From Oscillospiraceae bacterium (GTDB lineage: Bacteria; Bacillota; Clostridia; Oscillospirales; Ruminococcaceae), in the NCBI GenBank assembly GCA_015067315.1, contig SVMR01000001.1, forward strand, positions 87,292 through 151,291: 64,000 nt of DNA. The letters are read 5' to 3'. Under the pieces are notes generated by a model, which was not told the DNA's origin, searched no databases, and saw nothing but the letters and a program-made list of their open reading frames with translations. How positions within the stretch are numbered: position 1 is the first letter of the stretch; each line of letters opens with the position of its first letter. The translations under genes and the position numbers were made by a program. This document shows positions 1-8,568 of the stretch, piece after piece.

Positions 1-103
1 CCGCGGCAAAGGCAAGGGCAATGGGTTCGGTGCATCCCATCGCCGGAATAAGTTCCTCTTCAAGAATATCCAAAAAATCCTTTTCAACCTTCTTACAAAG
101 CAT
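1..103 (-). CDS. L-cysteine desulfidase-like protein (UPF0597/CyuA), N-terminal fragment
   Basis: The gene runs off the left edge; only the first 34 codons are present. The start ATG is at 103-101, preceded by a GGAGG site. The fragment reads MLCKKVEKDFLDILEEEL followed by IPAMGCTEPIALAFAA. The 'GCTEPIA' box near residue 23 is the N-terminal hallmark of the UPF0597/L-serine-dehydratase-like family, which includes the Fe-S enzyme L-cysteine desulfidase (CyuA). In that family the cysteine ligates an iron-sulfur cluster and the protein converts cysteine to pyruvate, sulfide and ammonia. The family call is good from this short motif; the substrate is an inference. Confidence 0.72.
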   Translation of the reverse strand, partial: MLCKKVEKDFLDILEEELIPAMGCTEPIALAFAA

Positions 104-265
104 CCGGAATCCGCCTCCGCAAAAACATTTTCTGATAATATAATAACCCTTCGGGAAAATTTTTGCAATATTTTTCAAAAAAACTGTTTTTTGTGACAAA
201 GTTACGGAAAAATCTTCCTTCCCCCGATATAATAAAATCAAATAAAACGAAAAGGAGGACAAAAA

Positions 266-565
266 ATGTCCGTTGTCAATATAAACAAACACAGCTTTAA
301 AAAAGAAGTTCTCGAATCCGAAAAACCCGTTCTTCTGGATATCTGGGCTCCCTGGTCAGGAAGAAATTCAAAAAAAGTGGCGGAAGAAATCGCTTCCGAA
401 AGGGAAGACATCAAAGTTGTAAGAATGAACGCCCATGATTCCCCTGAACTTTCCGCCGAACTCAACATAAAACACGTTCCCTCAATGGCTTTCATAAAAG
501 GCGGAAAAATAATCGCCCGCACAATCGAAACCGGAATAAAAGCAAGCGTGCTTGCTATTCTTTAA
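266..565 (+). CDS. Thioredoxin-fold protein lacking both active-site cysteines
   Basis: A 99-residue protein with thioredoxin length and layout. The first beta strand runs into WAPWSGRNSK at residues 27-36, where thioredoxins have WAxWCGPCK, so both redox cysteines are replaced (Ser31, Asn34) and the proline is Arg33. The cis-proline loop HVPSMAFIKGG is retained. The start ATG follows AAAGGAGG, and a TATAAT box sits at 228-233 without a clear -35. It cannot do dithiol exchange, so a binding, chaperone or scaffold role is possible. It lies 49 bp upstream of the CoA-disulfide reductase gene on the same strand, suggesting co-transcription and a link to thiol metabolism. The fold is confident, the role unknown. 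Confidence 0.8.
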   Translation: MSVVNINKHSFKKEVLESEKPVLLDIWAPWSGRNSKKVAEEIASEREDIKVVRMNAHDSPELSAELNIKHVPSMAFIKGGKIIARTIETGIKASVLAIL

Positions 566-614
566 GAAAAAGTGTATTATTAAATTATAATTTAACCCAA
601 AGGGGGCGGCAAAT

Positions 615-2300
615 ATGAAAGTTATAATTGTCGGGGGCGTTGCCGGCGGAGCCACCGCCGCTGCAAGAATTCGAAGGCTTGATGAAAAAGCTGAAATAAA
701 AGTTTTCGAGCGCAGCGGTTATATTTCCTATGCAAACTGCGGTCTGCCGTATTATATCGGCGATGTCATTACCGATCCTTCGGAGCTGACCCTTCAGACA
801 CCGGAAAGTTTTCTTCGCCGCTTCAATGTCGATATGAAAGTTAATCACGAAGTTATCGATATCAACCCAAGCGCAAAAACCGTTACTGTAAAAAATCTTA
901 AAAACGGAAATATTTTCAGCGAAAATTACGACAAACTTCTTCTTGCACCCGGAGCAAAACCAATCGTTCCTCAAATACCGGGAGTAAATTCAAAAAGAAT
1001 TTTTACCCTCCGTACTGTCGAGGACACATTCCGCATTAAAAATTTTGCAAATTCCGAAAAACCAAAATCCGCGGTAATAATCGGCGGCGGTTTTGTCGGA
1101 ATTGAACTTGCGGAAAATCTCCGCGCTCTCGGAATGGAAGTTACAATACTCGAATCTGCTCCCCAACTTCTTTCACTTTTCGACTCCGATATGGCTTCCT
1201 TTATCCACAGCGAAATTAGGAACAACGGAATAAATCTTCTACTAAAAAATTCCGTCGAAGGTTTTTCGGAAGTTCCTGGCGGAATCGAAATTCTTTTAAA
1301 AGGCAAAAAAATCCTTTCGGATATGGCTGTTCTTGCAATCGGCGTTTCTCCCGAAACTTCTCTTGCAAAAAAAGCCGGACTCAAAACCGGAATTCGAGGA
1401 AGCATAATTGCAAACGAAAAAATGGAAACCTCTGTTCCAAATATCTATGCTGTCGGCGATGCAGTCGCTGTCAAAAACTTTATAACGGGTGAAGATGCCC
1501 ATATTCCTCTTGCCGGTCCCGCAAACAAACAGGCAAGAATCGCCGCGGATAATATCTGCAGAATAAACAGCAGCTATAAAGGTTCGCTCGGAACTTCCGT
1601 AATAAAAATCTTTTCCCTTACCGCCGCTTCAACCGGAATAAACGAAAAAACTGCAAAAGCCGCCGGAATCGATTTTGAAAAAGTAATTCTTTCCCCAATG
1701 AGCCATGCCGGTTATTATCCCGGCGGAAAAGTAATGACCATGAAGGTTCTTTTTGAAAGAAAAACTTTTCGCCTTCTCGGTGCCCAAATTATCGGATACG
1801 ACGGCGTTGATAAGCGAATCGATATAATTGCAACTGCAATCAAAGCCGGGATGAATGCAACCGAGCTCAAGGAACTGGAACTTTCCTATGCTCCGCCCTA
1901 TTCTTCTGCAAAGGATCCTGTAAACATGGCCGGATTCATGATCGATAATGTTGCCAACGGAACATTGAAACAATGGTTCATTTCCGATTTGGAAAATCTT
2001 CCGAAATCAGGCTGCACCCTTTTGGATACCCGAACTGTCCGCGAATTTGAACGCGGACATATTGAAGGTTTCAAAAACATTCCCGTTGATGAACTTCGGG
2101 AACGACTTCCGGAAATCGAAAAGGAAAAACCTGTTTATGTAATCTGCCAAAGCGGTCTTCGTAGCTATATTGCAAGCCGCATTCTTGAAGGAAGCGGTTT
2201 CACCGCCTATAACTTTGCCGGCGGTTTCCGCTTTTATGAAAACGTAATGAAAGACAAATCTTTAATTGAATCTTCCTTCCCCTGCGGAATGGATAAATAA
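615..2300 (+). CDS. CoA-disulfide reductase with C-terminal rhodanese domain
   Basis: A 561-residue flavoprotein. It has an N-terminal FAD Rossmann motif (VGGVAGGATAAAR, from residue 6), the catalytic single cysteine Cys42 in SYANCGLPYYIG, and a second dinucleotide motif IGGGFVGIELAENL. A dimerisation domain with YYPGG follows. A C-terminal rhodanese domain (about residues 455-550) has the active-site loop CQSGLRS with Cys511. Family members of this length (CoADR-Rhd) reduce CoA disulfide, CoA-persulfides or polysulfides with NAD(P)H. It probably acts in the cytosol in low-molecular-weight thiol or sulfane-sulfur handling, consistent with the thioredoxin-like gene just upstream. The RBS is AAAGGGGGCGG. 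It ends at a strong terminator facing the convergent dehydrogenase gene. NADH oxidase (Nox) is the usual mis-annotation. Confidence 0.9.
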   Translation: MKVIIVGGVAGGATAAARIRRLDEKAEIKVFERSGYISYANCGLPYYIGDVITDPSELTLQTPESFLRRFNVDMKVNHEVIDINPSAKTVTVKNLKNGNIFSENYDKLLLAPGAKPIVPQIPGVNSKRIFTLRTVEDTFRIKNFANSEKPKSAVIIGGGFVGIELAENLRALGMEVTILESAPQLLSLFDSDMASFIHSEIRNNGINLLLKNSVEGFSEVPGGIEILLKGKKILSDMAVLAIGVSPETSLAKKAGLKTGIRGSIIANEKMETSVPNIYAVGDAVAVKNFITGEDAHIPLAGPANKQARIAADNICRINSSYKGSLGTSVIKIFSLTAASTGINEKTAKAAGIDFEKVILSPMSHAGYYPGGKVMTMKVLFERKTFRLLGAQIIGYDGVDKRIDIIATAIKAGMNATELKELELSYAPPYSSAKDPVNMAGFMIDNVANGTLKQWFISDLENLPKSGCTLLDTRTVREFERGHIEGFKNIPVDELRERLPEIEKEKPVYVICQSGLRSYIASRILEGSGFTAYNFAGGFRFYENVMKDKSLIESSFPCGMDK

Positions 2301-2302
2301 AC

Positions 2303-2338
2303 AAAAAACTCTCCGTTTTTATAAACGGAGAGTTTTTT
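2303..2338. terminator. Bidirectional rho-independent terminator
   Basis: A perfect stem (AAAAAACTCTCCGTTT paired with AAACGGAGAGTTTTTT) with a short TTAT loop and A/T runs on both sides. It sits between the convergent CoA-disulfide reductase and alcohol dehydrogenase genes and can serve both. Confidence 0.9.
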
Positions 2339-2342
2339 TATC

Positions 2343-3530
2343 TCATTTTGCCATTTTGTAAATTTTAATCATATCCTCTTTTCCAAGAAGTTTTGCCGAA
2401 CCGGAAGGTTTTTCGCCGCAGGCACAAAAGCAGCTTTCCGCCATTCTTTCAATTTCCCCGTCCGTCGGTTCAATTCCAAGTTCCCGAAGATTTGTCGGCA
2501 TCCCGATTTCCCGGTAAAATTCCTCCATCGCCTCAATTCCGAGAAGCGCCGTTTCTTCTGCGCTTTCCGCCGGGGAAACCCCCATAACCTTAACCGCAAA
2601 TTTTTCAAATCGGGGAAGGCAGTTTTTATAAACATATCTTGCCCAGCTCGGCCAGATTGCCGAAAGCCCCGCTCCATGGGTAACGTCGAACATTCCCCCG
2701 ATTTCATGTTCAAGCTTATGGGACATAAAATCTCCGCCGTTGTTTCCGCAACCGGTAAGGTTGTTGTGCGAAATACTTCCCGCCCACATAACCTCGGCTC
2801 TTGCCTCGTAATTTTCCGGTTCTTTTTTAAGAACAAGCGCATTTTTAATAACAGTCCTCAAAAGTCCTTCGGAAATTTCGTCTGTAATTTCCATATTTCC
2901 GCCGTTAGTAAAATATCTTTCCATCGTATGCATCATAATATCCGCGCATCCTGCCTGAGTCTGATAATCCGGAAGATTAAAGGTGAGTTCCGGGTTCATA
3001 ATCGCGAATTTCGGACGGCAGATATCATTGTTGCAGGAACGTTTTTCGCCGGTTTCCCAATTTGTGATAACGCTGCTTGCGCTTGTTTCGCTGCCTGCCG
3101 CCGCAATGGTTATAAGAGCGCCCAAAGGCACGCAGGCGGCAGCTTTTCTCTTTTTAAGATAAAGTTCCCATACGTCCTTATCCGGCTCTCCAAGGCCGTA
3201 TGCAATGGCTTTTGCGGAATCAATCGCGCTTCCTCCGCCGACCGCAAGAACAAAATCGATCTTTTCCCTTTTTCCGATTTCAATCCCCTCATAAACAAGC
3301 GAAAGCCGCGGATTCGGAACAGCGCCGCCGAATTCAACGTAAAAAATCCCTTCGGAATCAAGAATGGATTTAACTTTTCCGATAAGTCCGCTTCGAACAG
3401 CGCTTCCCTTGCCGTAATGCAAAAGAACTCTTTTCCCGCCGAATTCTTTAATAAGTTTTCCAACCTGCTCCTCCGCTTTTCTTCCGAAGCAAACCTTAGT
3501 CGGTGAATAATAATTAAAATCAAAAGCCAT
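2343..3530 (-). CDS. Iron-containing alcohol dehydrogenase (butanol dehydrogenase type)
   Basis: A 395-residue group III (Fe-dependent) alcohol dehydrogenase. It shows the NAD(P) loop GGGSAIDSAKA, the SETSASSVITN segment, the metal-binding D-x3-H in AGCADIMMHTMERYF, and downstream histidines in HKLEHEIGG and DVTHGAGLS. These are typical of YqhD/BdhA aldehyde or alcohol dehydrogenases, which reduce butyraldehyde or other aldehydes with NAD(P)H during fermentation. Length is normal. The start ATG has an AAAGGAGG site, and an extended -10 promoter lies just upstream at 3560-3568. The gene is a stand-alone unit. The exact substrate cannot be read from sequence. Confidence 0.9.
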   Translation of the reverse strand: MAFDFNYYSPTKVCFGRKAEEQVGKLIKEFGGKRVLLHYGKGSAVRSGLIGKVKSILDSEGIFYVEFGGAVPNPRLSLVYEGIEIGKREKIDFVLAVGGGSAIDSAKAIAYGLGEPDKDVWELYLKKRKAAACVPLGALITIAAAGSETSASSVITNWETGEKRSCNNDICRPKFAIMNPELTFNLPDYQTQAGCADIMMHTMERYFTNGGNMEITDEISEGLLRTVIKNALVLKKEPENYEARAEVMWAGSISHNNLTGCGNNGGDFMSHKLEHEIGGMFDVTHGAGLSAIWPSWARYVYKNCLPRFEKFAVKVMGVSPAESAEETALLGIEAMEEFYREIGMPTNLRELGIEPTDGEIERMAESCFCACGEKPSGSAKLLGKEDMIKIYKMAK

Positions 3531-3559
3531 TCTTTTTCCTCCTTTGATGTCCTGACTGC

Positions 3560-3568
3560 ATTATATCA
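3560..3568 (-). promoter_or_regulatory. Extended -10 promoter for the alcohol dehydrogenase
   Basis: Minus-strand TGATATAAT, a TGnTATAAT extended -10 element about 30 nt upstream of the start codon. No good -35 is visible, which fits an extended -10 promoter. Confidence 0.55.
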
Positions 3569-3629
3569 CCATATCAAAAAATTTTCCATAGTTTAAGTAC
3601 CTTAATCGCACCAACGCCCGAAAATCCCC

Positions 3630-3657
3630 TTGAACTTTGCCCTGTTTATGCTTTAAT
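3630..3657 (+). promoter_or_regulatory. Promoter for the AAA ATPase gene
   Basis: TTGAAC, 16-bp spacer, then TGCTTTAAT (extended -10 with TTTAAT at 3652-3657). A near-identical arrangement occurs upstream of the next gene at 4557-4584, which supports both as promoters. Confidence 0.55.
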
Positions 3658-3686
3658 AAAAAGCAGAAAGGCGGTGCTTTTAAAAA

Positions 3687-4547
3687 ATGGCGCTTTATAT
3701 AAAATCCTTCGAATTTGCCTCCCCTTTGAACGAAGCCGATTTTATCGCGAATCAGCTTCGCACCTGTTACAGCGGTTACTATCCTTTCAGGATTTTTCCG
3801 GAAAAGGAACTCAAAAAAATCGAATTTTCCCCGATTACCATTTTCTATGGCGGAAACGGCTCCGGAAAATCAACAGTCCTCAATCTTATTGCCGAATCCG
3901 CAAAAATTACCCGCCATTCCCCTTTTTCCGGCGGCGCTTTCTTCGGCGATTATCTTAAATTCTGCAAAAAGCAATCTTCAAAAATCCCTGAAAACAGCCA
4001 GATTTTAACAAGCGACGACGTTTTCGATTATCTCATCAACATAAGATGCCTCAACAACGGAATCGATAAACGCCGGCTCGAACTTTTCGATGAATTCACC
4101 GGGAAAAAATACAGCGGCTTTCGCCTTAAATCCATGAACGATTATGACGAATTCAAGGAAGTCTGCGACGCAAAACGCAATTCCCAATCCCAGTTCGTAA
4201 AAAAACGTCTTATGAAAAACGTCGATATGTTTTCAAACGGCGAAAGCGCCCTTAAATTTTTTGCGGACAGAATAACCTCCGACGCTCTCTATCTTCTTGA
4301 CGAACCGGAAAACAGCCTTTCCCTTCCGCTCCAGTTTGAACTGAAAAAATATATCACGGATTCCGCAAGATTTTTCGGTTGCCAATTCATAATCGCAAGC
4401 CATTCGCCGATTTTTCTTTCAATTCCCGGCGCAAAAATCTATGACCTCGATTCAAAACCCGTTTCCGAAAAAAACTGGACCGAACTTCCGAACGTAAGGC
4501 TCTATTTCGATTTTTTCATGGAACATAAATCCGAATTTGAAGAATGA
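3687..4547 (+). CDS. AAA family ATPase (ABC/AAA_21-like, single domain)
   Basis: A 286-residue soluble ATPase. Walker A is GGNGSGKST at residues 55-63. The Walker B region ALYLLDEPENSL is followed by a switch histidine in FIIASHSPIFLS near the C-terminus, so the order is that of stand-alone ABC-like 'AAA_21' ATPases (predicted ATP-binding, DUF2813/OLD-related). There is no membrane segment and no nuclease domain. The start ATG has an AAAGGCGG site. It has its own promoter and no obvious partner gene: the downstream GH13 gene has a separate promoter. Some relatives are subunits of defence or DNA-repair systems, but nothing nearby supports that, so the function is open. Confidence 0.82.
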   Translation: MALYIKSFEFASPLNEADFIANQLRTCYSGYYPFRIFPEKELKKIEFSPITIFYGGNGSGKSTVLNLIAESAKITRHSPFSGGAFFGDYLKFCKKQSSKIPENSQILTSDDVFDYLINIRCLNNGIDKRRLELFDEFTGKKYSGFRLKSMNDYDEFKEVCDAKRNSQSQFVKKRLMKNVDMFSNGESALKFFADRITSDALYLLDEPENSLSLPLQFELKKYITDSARFFGCQFIIASHSPIFLSIPGAKIYDLDSKPVSEKNWTELPNVRLYFDFFMEHKSEFEE

Positions 4548-4556
4548 TCCTTCCCC

Positions 4557-4584
4557 TTGACTTTCCCCCGATTTATGATTTAAT
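4557..4584 (+). promoter_or_regulatory. Promoter for the GH13 gene
   Basis: TTGACT, 16-bp spacer, then TGATTTAAT (extended -10). The layout, including the pyrimidine-rich spacer and TTTATG before the -10, matches the promoter at 3630-3657. Confidence 0.6.
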
Positions 4585-4625
4585 AGGTATATAAATTTCT
4601 ATTGAAAAAAGGCGGTCCCGGAAAA

Positions 4626-6524
4626 ATGGAAAATTGGCTTTTAAGCGTCCACAGCGACGGAACGGAAGAATTTGTATCAAACCTTAACCCGAATCTTTCC
4701 GAAAAAGTAAAAATCAGAATCCGTTTCAAAAAAAATTCCCCGGTAAACCATGTTCTTTTGCTCTCCTTCCCAAACGGCGAGGATAACTATACCGAAATGC
4801 GGTATTTGAAAACCGAACATGGGCTCAATTATTACGAAGCGGAACTTAAAATCACCGAAAACCGAATCGCATACCAGTTCTATCTTCTCTGCGATGACGT
4901 TATCTATTACTATACCCAAAACGGAATTACAACCTATATCCCGGACCACACCTATGATTTTGTCCTTCTTGCGAACTATAAACAGCCGGAATGGGTAAAG
5001 GATTCCGTCTTCTACCAGATTTTTCCGGAACGCTTTTATAACGGAAACGAAGAAAACGACGTAAAATCCGGCGAATATTCCCAAAACGGCTTCAAAACAA
5101 TAAAAATGCAAAGCTGGGAAGAAACTCCCCTTGATTACGAAAAAGGACGCTGCCTCGATTTTTACGGCGGCGACCTTGAGGGAATAACCGAAAAAATCCC
5201 CTATCTTAAAAAACTCGGCGTAACCGCCCTTTATCTGAACCCGATTTTTGTTTCTCCGACAGTCCATAAATATGACTGCATAGATTATTTCCATGTTGAC
5301 CCCCATTTCGGCGGCGACGAAGCTCTCGAAAAACTCTGCTCCGCCCTCCATGAAAACGGGATGAAAATAATCCTCGATATCTCAATCAACCATACCGGAA
5401 TCGAACATAAATGGTTCAACCGGGACTGCACCTGGTTCGAAAAATCCGTCGGCGCATACAACAACCCCGGTTCCACGGAACGGGATTACTATTTCTTCGA
5501 AAAAAACAACAGCTATTTCGGCTGGCACGGCGTTGACACAATGCCGACCCTCAACTATAATTCCTCCGCCCTTCGGGATATAATCTACCGCGCGGAAGAT
5601 TCCGTAATAAAAAAATGGCTCCGCCCGCCCTATTCAATCGATGGCTGGCGCTTCGACGTTGCGGACGTTTTTTTAAGGAACAACAAAACCCAGCTTGATT
5701 CCTTGCTCTGGCCGGAAATCTGCTCCGCAATAAAATCCGTCAACCCGAACACCTATATCCTTGCGGAAGATTGGGGCGATTGCCCGGAACATCTTCGGGG
5801 CGACCAATGGGATTCCCCGATGAACTATTACGGCTGCGGAAGGGCAATCCGCCAATTCCTCGGCGAAACGGATCTTTTTATGAGCGACCATCCCCTCCTC
5901 AAAAAAATCCGCTATAAAATGACCGCTTCCGATCTCAAAAACCGCGTTATGGAACATTACGCAAAGCTTCCCTTCGCTTTTTGGGAAAACCAATTCAACC
6001 TTTTCGACAGCCACGACACCCCAAGGCTCCATAACAACCCGAAAATAACCTTCGAAGAATATAAATCCGCCGTAATTTTCCAGTTCATGCTCTGCGGCGC
6101 CCCCTCAATTTATTACGGCGACGAAGCAGAAATTGAAGGCAAAACCGATTCAATGGAAGGCTGCCGCTATCCGATGCCCTGGAAAAAGGATATCGAAAAA
6201 ACGAAAAGCTATAACCTCTATAAAACAATGACCGAACTTCGCCAAAACAAAAAATCTCTCCGCCGGGGCGGTTTCAAGTTCCTTTTTGCGGAGGGCAGAA
6301 CCTTCGCAATCGCCCGTTTCCAAAATGACGAAGCCTTTGTCGCGGTAATTTCTGCCGAAGAAACCGAAACAAAAATCTCCCTTCCCCTCGGCGCAATCGG
6401 CACGGAATCCTTCCTCCGGGAAGTTTTCGGAAAGGAATTTTCCGCCGCAAAATCCGGCGAAGACAGCCTAATCCTTGATGTTCCGCCAAAATCCTCCTTC
6501 CTCTTCGAATGCAAAATGAAATAA
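4626..6524 (+). CDS. Neopullulanase/cyclomaltodextrinase-type glycoside hydrolase (GH13)
   Basis: A 632-residue alpha-glucan hydrolase. An N-terminal beta-sandwich (about residues 1-120, CBM34-like) precedes the (beta/alpha)8 barrel. Conserved regions are visible in order: LDISINHTG, DGWRFDVADV with nucleophile Asp344, ILAEDWGD with acid/base Glu381, and FDSHDTPR with Asp464. A C-terminal beta domain follows. With no signal peptide it acts in the cytosol, like maltogenic amylases and neopullulanases that open cyclodextrins or hydrolyse imported maltodextrins. The ATG at 4626 is preferred to an in-frame TTG eight codons upstream, because the TTG lies within the leader before the AAGGCGG site. 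The M20 peptidase follows directly with 14 bp between them, so the two are probably co-transcribed. Confidence 0.88.
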   Translation: MENWLLSVHSDGTEEFVSNLNPNLSEKVKIRIRFKKNSPVNHVLLLSFPNGEDNYTEMRYLKTEHGLNYYEAELKITENRIAYQFYLLCDDVIYYYTQNGITTYIPDHTYDFVLLANYKQPEWVKDSVFYQIFPERFYNGNEENDVKSGEYSQNGFKTIKMQSWEETPLDYEKGRCLDFYGGDLEGITEKIPYLKKLGVTALYLNPIFVSPTVHKYDCIDYFHVDPHFGGDEALEKLCSALHENGMKIILDISINHTGIEHKWFNRDCTWFEKSVGAYNNPGSTERDYYFFEKNNSYFGWHGVDTMPTLNYNSSALRDIIYRAEDSVIKKWLRPPYSIDGWRFDVADVFLRNNKTQLDSLLWPEICSAIKSVNPNTYILAEDWGDCPEHLRGDQWDSPMNYYGCGRAIRQFLGETDLFMSDHPLLKKIRYKMTASDLKNRVMEHYAKLPFAFWENQFNLFDSHDTPRLHNNPKITFEEYKSAVIFQFMLCGAPSIYYGDEAEIEGKTDSMEGCRYPMPWKKDIEKTKSYNLYKTMTELRQNKKSLRRGGFKFLFAEGRTFAIARFQNDEAFVAVISAEETETKISLPLGAIGTESFLREVFGKEFSAAKSGEDSLILDVPPKSSFLFECKMK

Positions 6525-6538
6525 AAGGAGAAAATCCA

Positions 6539-7885
6539 ATGCGCAAAAACACTTCCCCGGAAAAAATTTCCGCCTATACCGAAATCCTTAAAAAAATGAT
6601 AAACTGCAAAACTGTTTTTACCGAAAACGGCGAAAATGAAGCGGAATTCGAAAAATTCTATTCCGTAATCGAAGAATCCTTCCCTAATTTAGTAAAAAAC
6701 GCAAAAAAACTGAATTTCGGAACAGGCTGCTTTTTCTATGTTATCCAAGGAAAAAATCCGAAGAAAAATATTCTTCTGATGTCCCACCATGACGTTGTGG
6801 ATTCCTGCGAAGGCTGGGAAACTCCTGCCTTCACCGCGACGGAAAAGGAAGGTTTTCTTTTCGGAAGAGGAACGATCGATACAAAAACTCCCCTTTTTGC
6901 CGAACTGATGGCGGCGGAAGAACTCCTTTCCGAAGGCTTCGGTTTCGAAGGCTTCAATCTCTGGATAGGTTCTTCCAACAACGAAGAATGTTCCGGCGAC
7001 GGAATGGTTCTTGCGGCAAAATATTTTTCCGAAAACAAAATCCGCTTCGAAACCGTTCTTGACGAAGGCGGCGCCATCACCGAAGGCATGATTCCCAGAG
7101 TGACTAAAAAAAGCGCCGTTGTTGCCGTCCATGAAAAAAGCCGCCATCTTTTCCGCTGCAAAACAACAAATCTTCCCCAAAGCGGTCACGGAAGCTTTTC
7201 CGCAAAAACCGCAACCCCTGCGGAGCGAATCTGCCTTTTTGTAACCGAAGTCACGGAAAAAAGCAAAAAAATCTATAAACCGGAATTCTATCCGGAAGTC
7301 CGGGCAACTTTCGAAAGACATGTTCCTTATATGTCCTTCCCGATGAACGTCCTTTTTGGAAACATCAATATTTTTGCCCCGGTTATTAAGAAAATCATGT
7401 CAAAAATCCCCGCCGCAAGCCCCATGCTCACAACCGGAGTTTCTTTCACTTCCCTGAGCACGGAATCCGTTCCCGGTGCTCAAAACAAAACAGCCGAAAC
7501 AACAATGTATCTCCGCTGTGTCCGGGAAGAGGATCTTTACCGCGGTCTTTCCGAAATAAAAAAGATTGCCGCAAAATACGGAATCGAAATTGAAGAAACC
7601 CTCCGCGATTACTGCAAACCCACCGATTTTAACGGAGAATCTTTCAGAAAAATCGAAAATCTTCTCCAAAAAAACTTCCCGGACGCAATCGTTGCTCCTT
7701 TCCTGCTGACCGCCGGAACCGATGCCCGAAGATTGACCGATGTTGCCGATAACATTCTCCGCTTTGCCCCGATAGATTTGTCAAAATCCCAATTCAAAAC
7801 GATCCACGGCGCAAACGAAAACATAAAAATCGAAAACATAGGCGAATGCGTCGTCTTCTATAAGGATTTCATAAAAAGCATATAA
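6539..7885 (+). CDS. M20 family metallopeptidase (carboxypeptidase/PM20D1-like)
   Basis: A 448-residue zinc peptidase. Motifs are LLMSHHDVVD (first metal His and adjacent Asp), FGRGTIDTK (bridging Asp), NNEECSGDG (catalytic Glu and metal Glu) and a C-terminal TIHGANENI (last metal His). A lid/dimerisation domain lies between. This is the M20A layout seen in carboxypeptidase S and PM20D1-like enzymes that hydrolyse peptides or N-acyl amino acids; the substrate is not readable. The ATG at 6539 follows AAAGGAG with good spacing. An in-frame ATG at 6509 would overlap the preceding gene and has no ribosome site. It is followed by a strong terminator. Confidence 0.88.
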   Translation: MRKNTSPEKISAYTEILKKMINCKTVFTENGENEAEFEKFYSVIEESFPNLVKNAKKLNFGTGCFFYVIQGKNPKKNILLMSHHDVVDSCEGWETPAFTATEKEGFLFGRGTIDTKTPLFAELMAAEELLSEGFGFEGFNLWIGSSNNEECSGDGMVLAAKYFSENKIRFETVLDEGGAITEGMIPRVTKKSAVVAVHEKSRHLFRCKTTNLPQSGHGSFSAKTATPAERICLFVTEVTEKSKKIYKPEFYPEVRATFERHVPYMSFPMNVLFGNINIFAPVIKKIMSKIPAASPMLTTGVSFTSLSTESVPGAQNKTAETTMYLRCVREEDLYRGLSEIKKIAAKYGIEIEETLRDYCKPTDFNGESFRKIENLLQKNFPDAIVAPFLLTAGTDARRLTDVADNILRFAPIDLSKSQFKTIHGANENIKIENIGECVVFYKDFIKSI

Positions 7886-7890
7886 AACAA

Positions 7891-7920
7891 AAAAATCCCC
7901 GCCTCCGGCGGGGATTTTTT
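7891..7920. terminator. Bidirectional terminator
   Basis: A GC-rich stem (AAAAATCCCCGCC with GGCGGGGATTTTT, loop TCC) flanked by A and T runs, between the convergent M20 peptidase and small surface protein genes. Confidence 0.92.
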
Positions 7921-7921
7921 C

Positions 7922-8425
7922 TTATGTAAAATGATAAAAAAGCGCAACTGCAATTATAAGCAAAACCGCAATAAGAATATTCGGAATCCCAAGGGTTTCT
8001 CCGAAGATAACCTTATCAAAAAAAGCCTCGGCGCCTTCCTCTTCCGTGTTTTCAATAACTTCGCCGTAAGTCACTTCAAGTTCAATCGTTTCTTCCGGTT
8101 CAAGAAGAAAATCCTCCTCATATTCCGGAAGATCTTCCGAAAGAACGTAGCCTTCCGGAACAAGCTGTTCAACGTCCCGGATAATCGCCGTTTCGCCGCT
8201 TATGTTTCTTACAATAATTTTCGCGGTAATGGGTTCCCCTTCTTCATAAACTTCCTTATCGAACAAAACGGTAACCTCAAGTCCCTCGTTTTCCATCTGT
8301 GTCTGAATTTCTTCCATATTAATCTGCGGTTCTTCCGTTTCCATTGCAAAAACCGGAAAAGCCGAAATTCCGAAAACAATAAAAAACGCAAAGAAAACCG
8401 CGGCGGCTTTTTTAACAAATCTCAT
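7922..8425 (-). CDS. Secreted, membrane-anchored CARDB/DUF11-like protein
   Basis: A 167-residue protein. It has a signal peptide (residues 1-27, ending PVFA|METEE), an acidic linker, and one beta-sandwich of about 75 residues containing AKIIVRNISGETAII and ETIELEVTYG. That pattern is typical of CARDB/DUF11 'conserved repeat' surface modules. A C-terminal transmembrane helix (IPNILIAVLLIIAVALFYHF) has almost no cytoplasmic tail. The start has an AAGAGG site. It lies downstream of the large surface protein gene on the same strand, but a terminator separates them. A small adhesive or structural wall protein is plausible; the function is unknown. Confidence 0.72.
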   Translation of the reverse strand: MRFVKKAAAVFFAFFIVFGISAFPVFAMETEEPQINMEEIQTQMENEGLEVTVLFDKEVYEEGEPITAKIIVRNISGETAIIRDVEQLVPEGYVLSEDLPEYEEDFLLEPEETIELEVTYGEVIENTEEEGAEAFFDKVIFGETLGIPNILIAVLLIIAVALFYHFT

Positions 8426-8496
8426 AACAAAAACCTCTTGATAAAAAAACTTTTTCCGTCTTCTATTTTATTCTTTTTCTTTGCTTTCGTCAACAA

Positions 8497-8532
8497 CAAA
8501 AATGAGCACGGCAAAAGCCGTGCTCATTTTTT
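8497..8532 (-). terminator. Terminator of the large surface protein gene
   Basis: Perfect 11-bp stem (ATGAGCACGGC / GCCGTGCTCAT) with an AAAA loop and T run on the minus strand, 40 bp after the stop codon of the 2106-residue gene. Confidence 0.9.
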
Positions 8533-8568
8533 AATCATTCAAAACCGTATCAATCGGTTAATCCTGAA

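Noticed and set aside
4602..4625. TTG at 4602 as start of the GH13 gene
   Set aside because: It precedes the AAGGCGG site; the ATG at 4626 has correct spacing and starts the conserved domain.
6509..6538. ATG at 6509 as start of the M20 peptidase
   Set aside because: It lies within the GH13 gene without a ribosome site, while AAAGGAG precedes the ATG at 6539.
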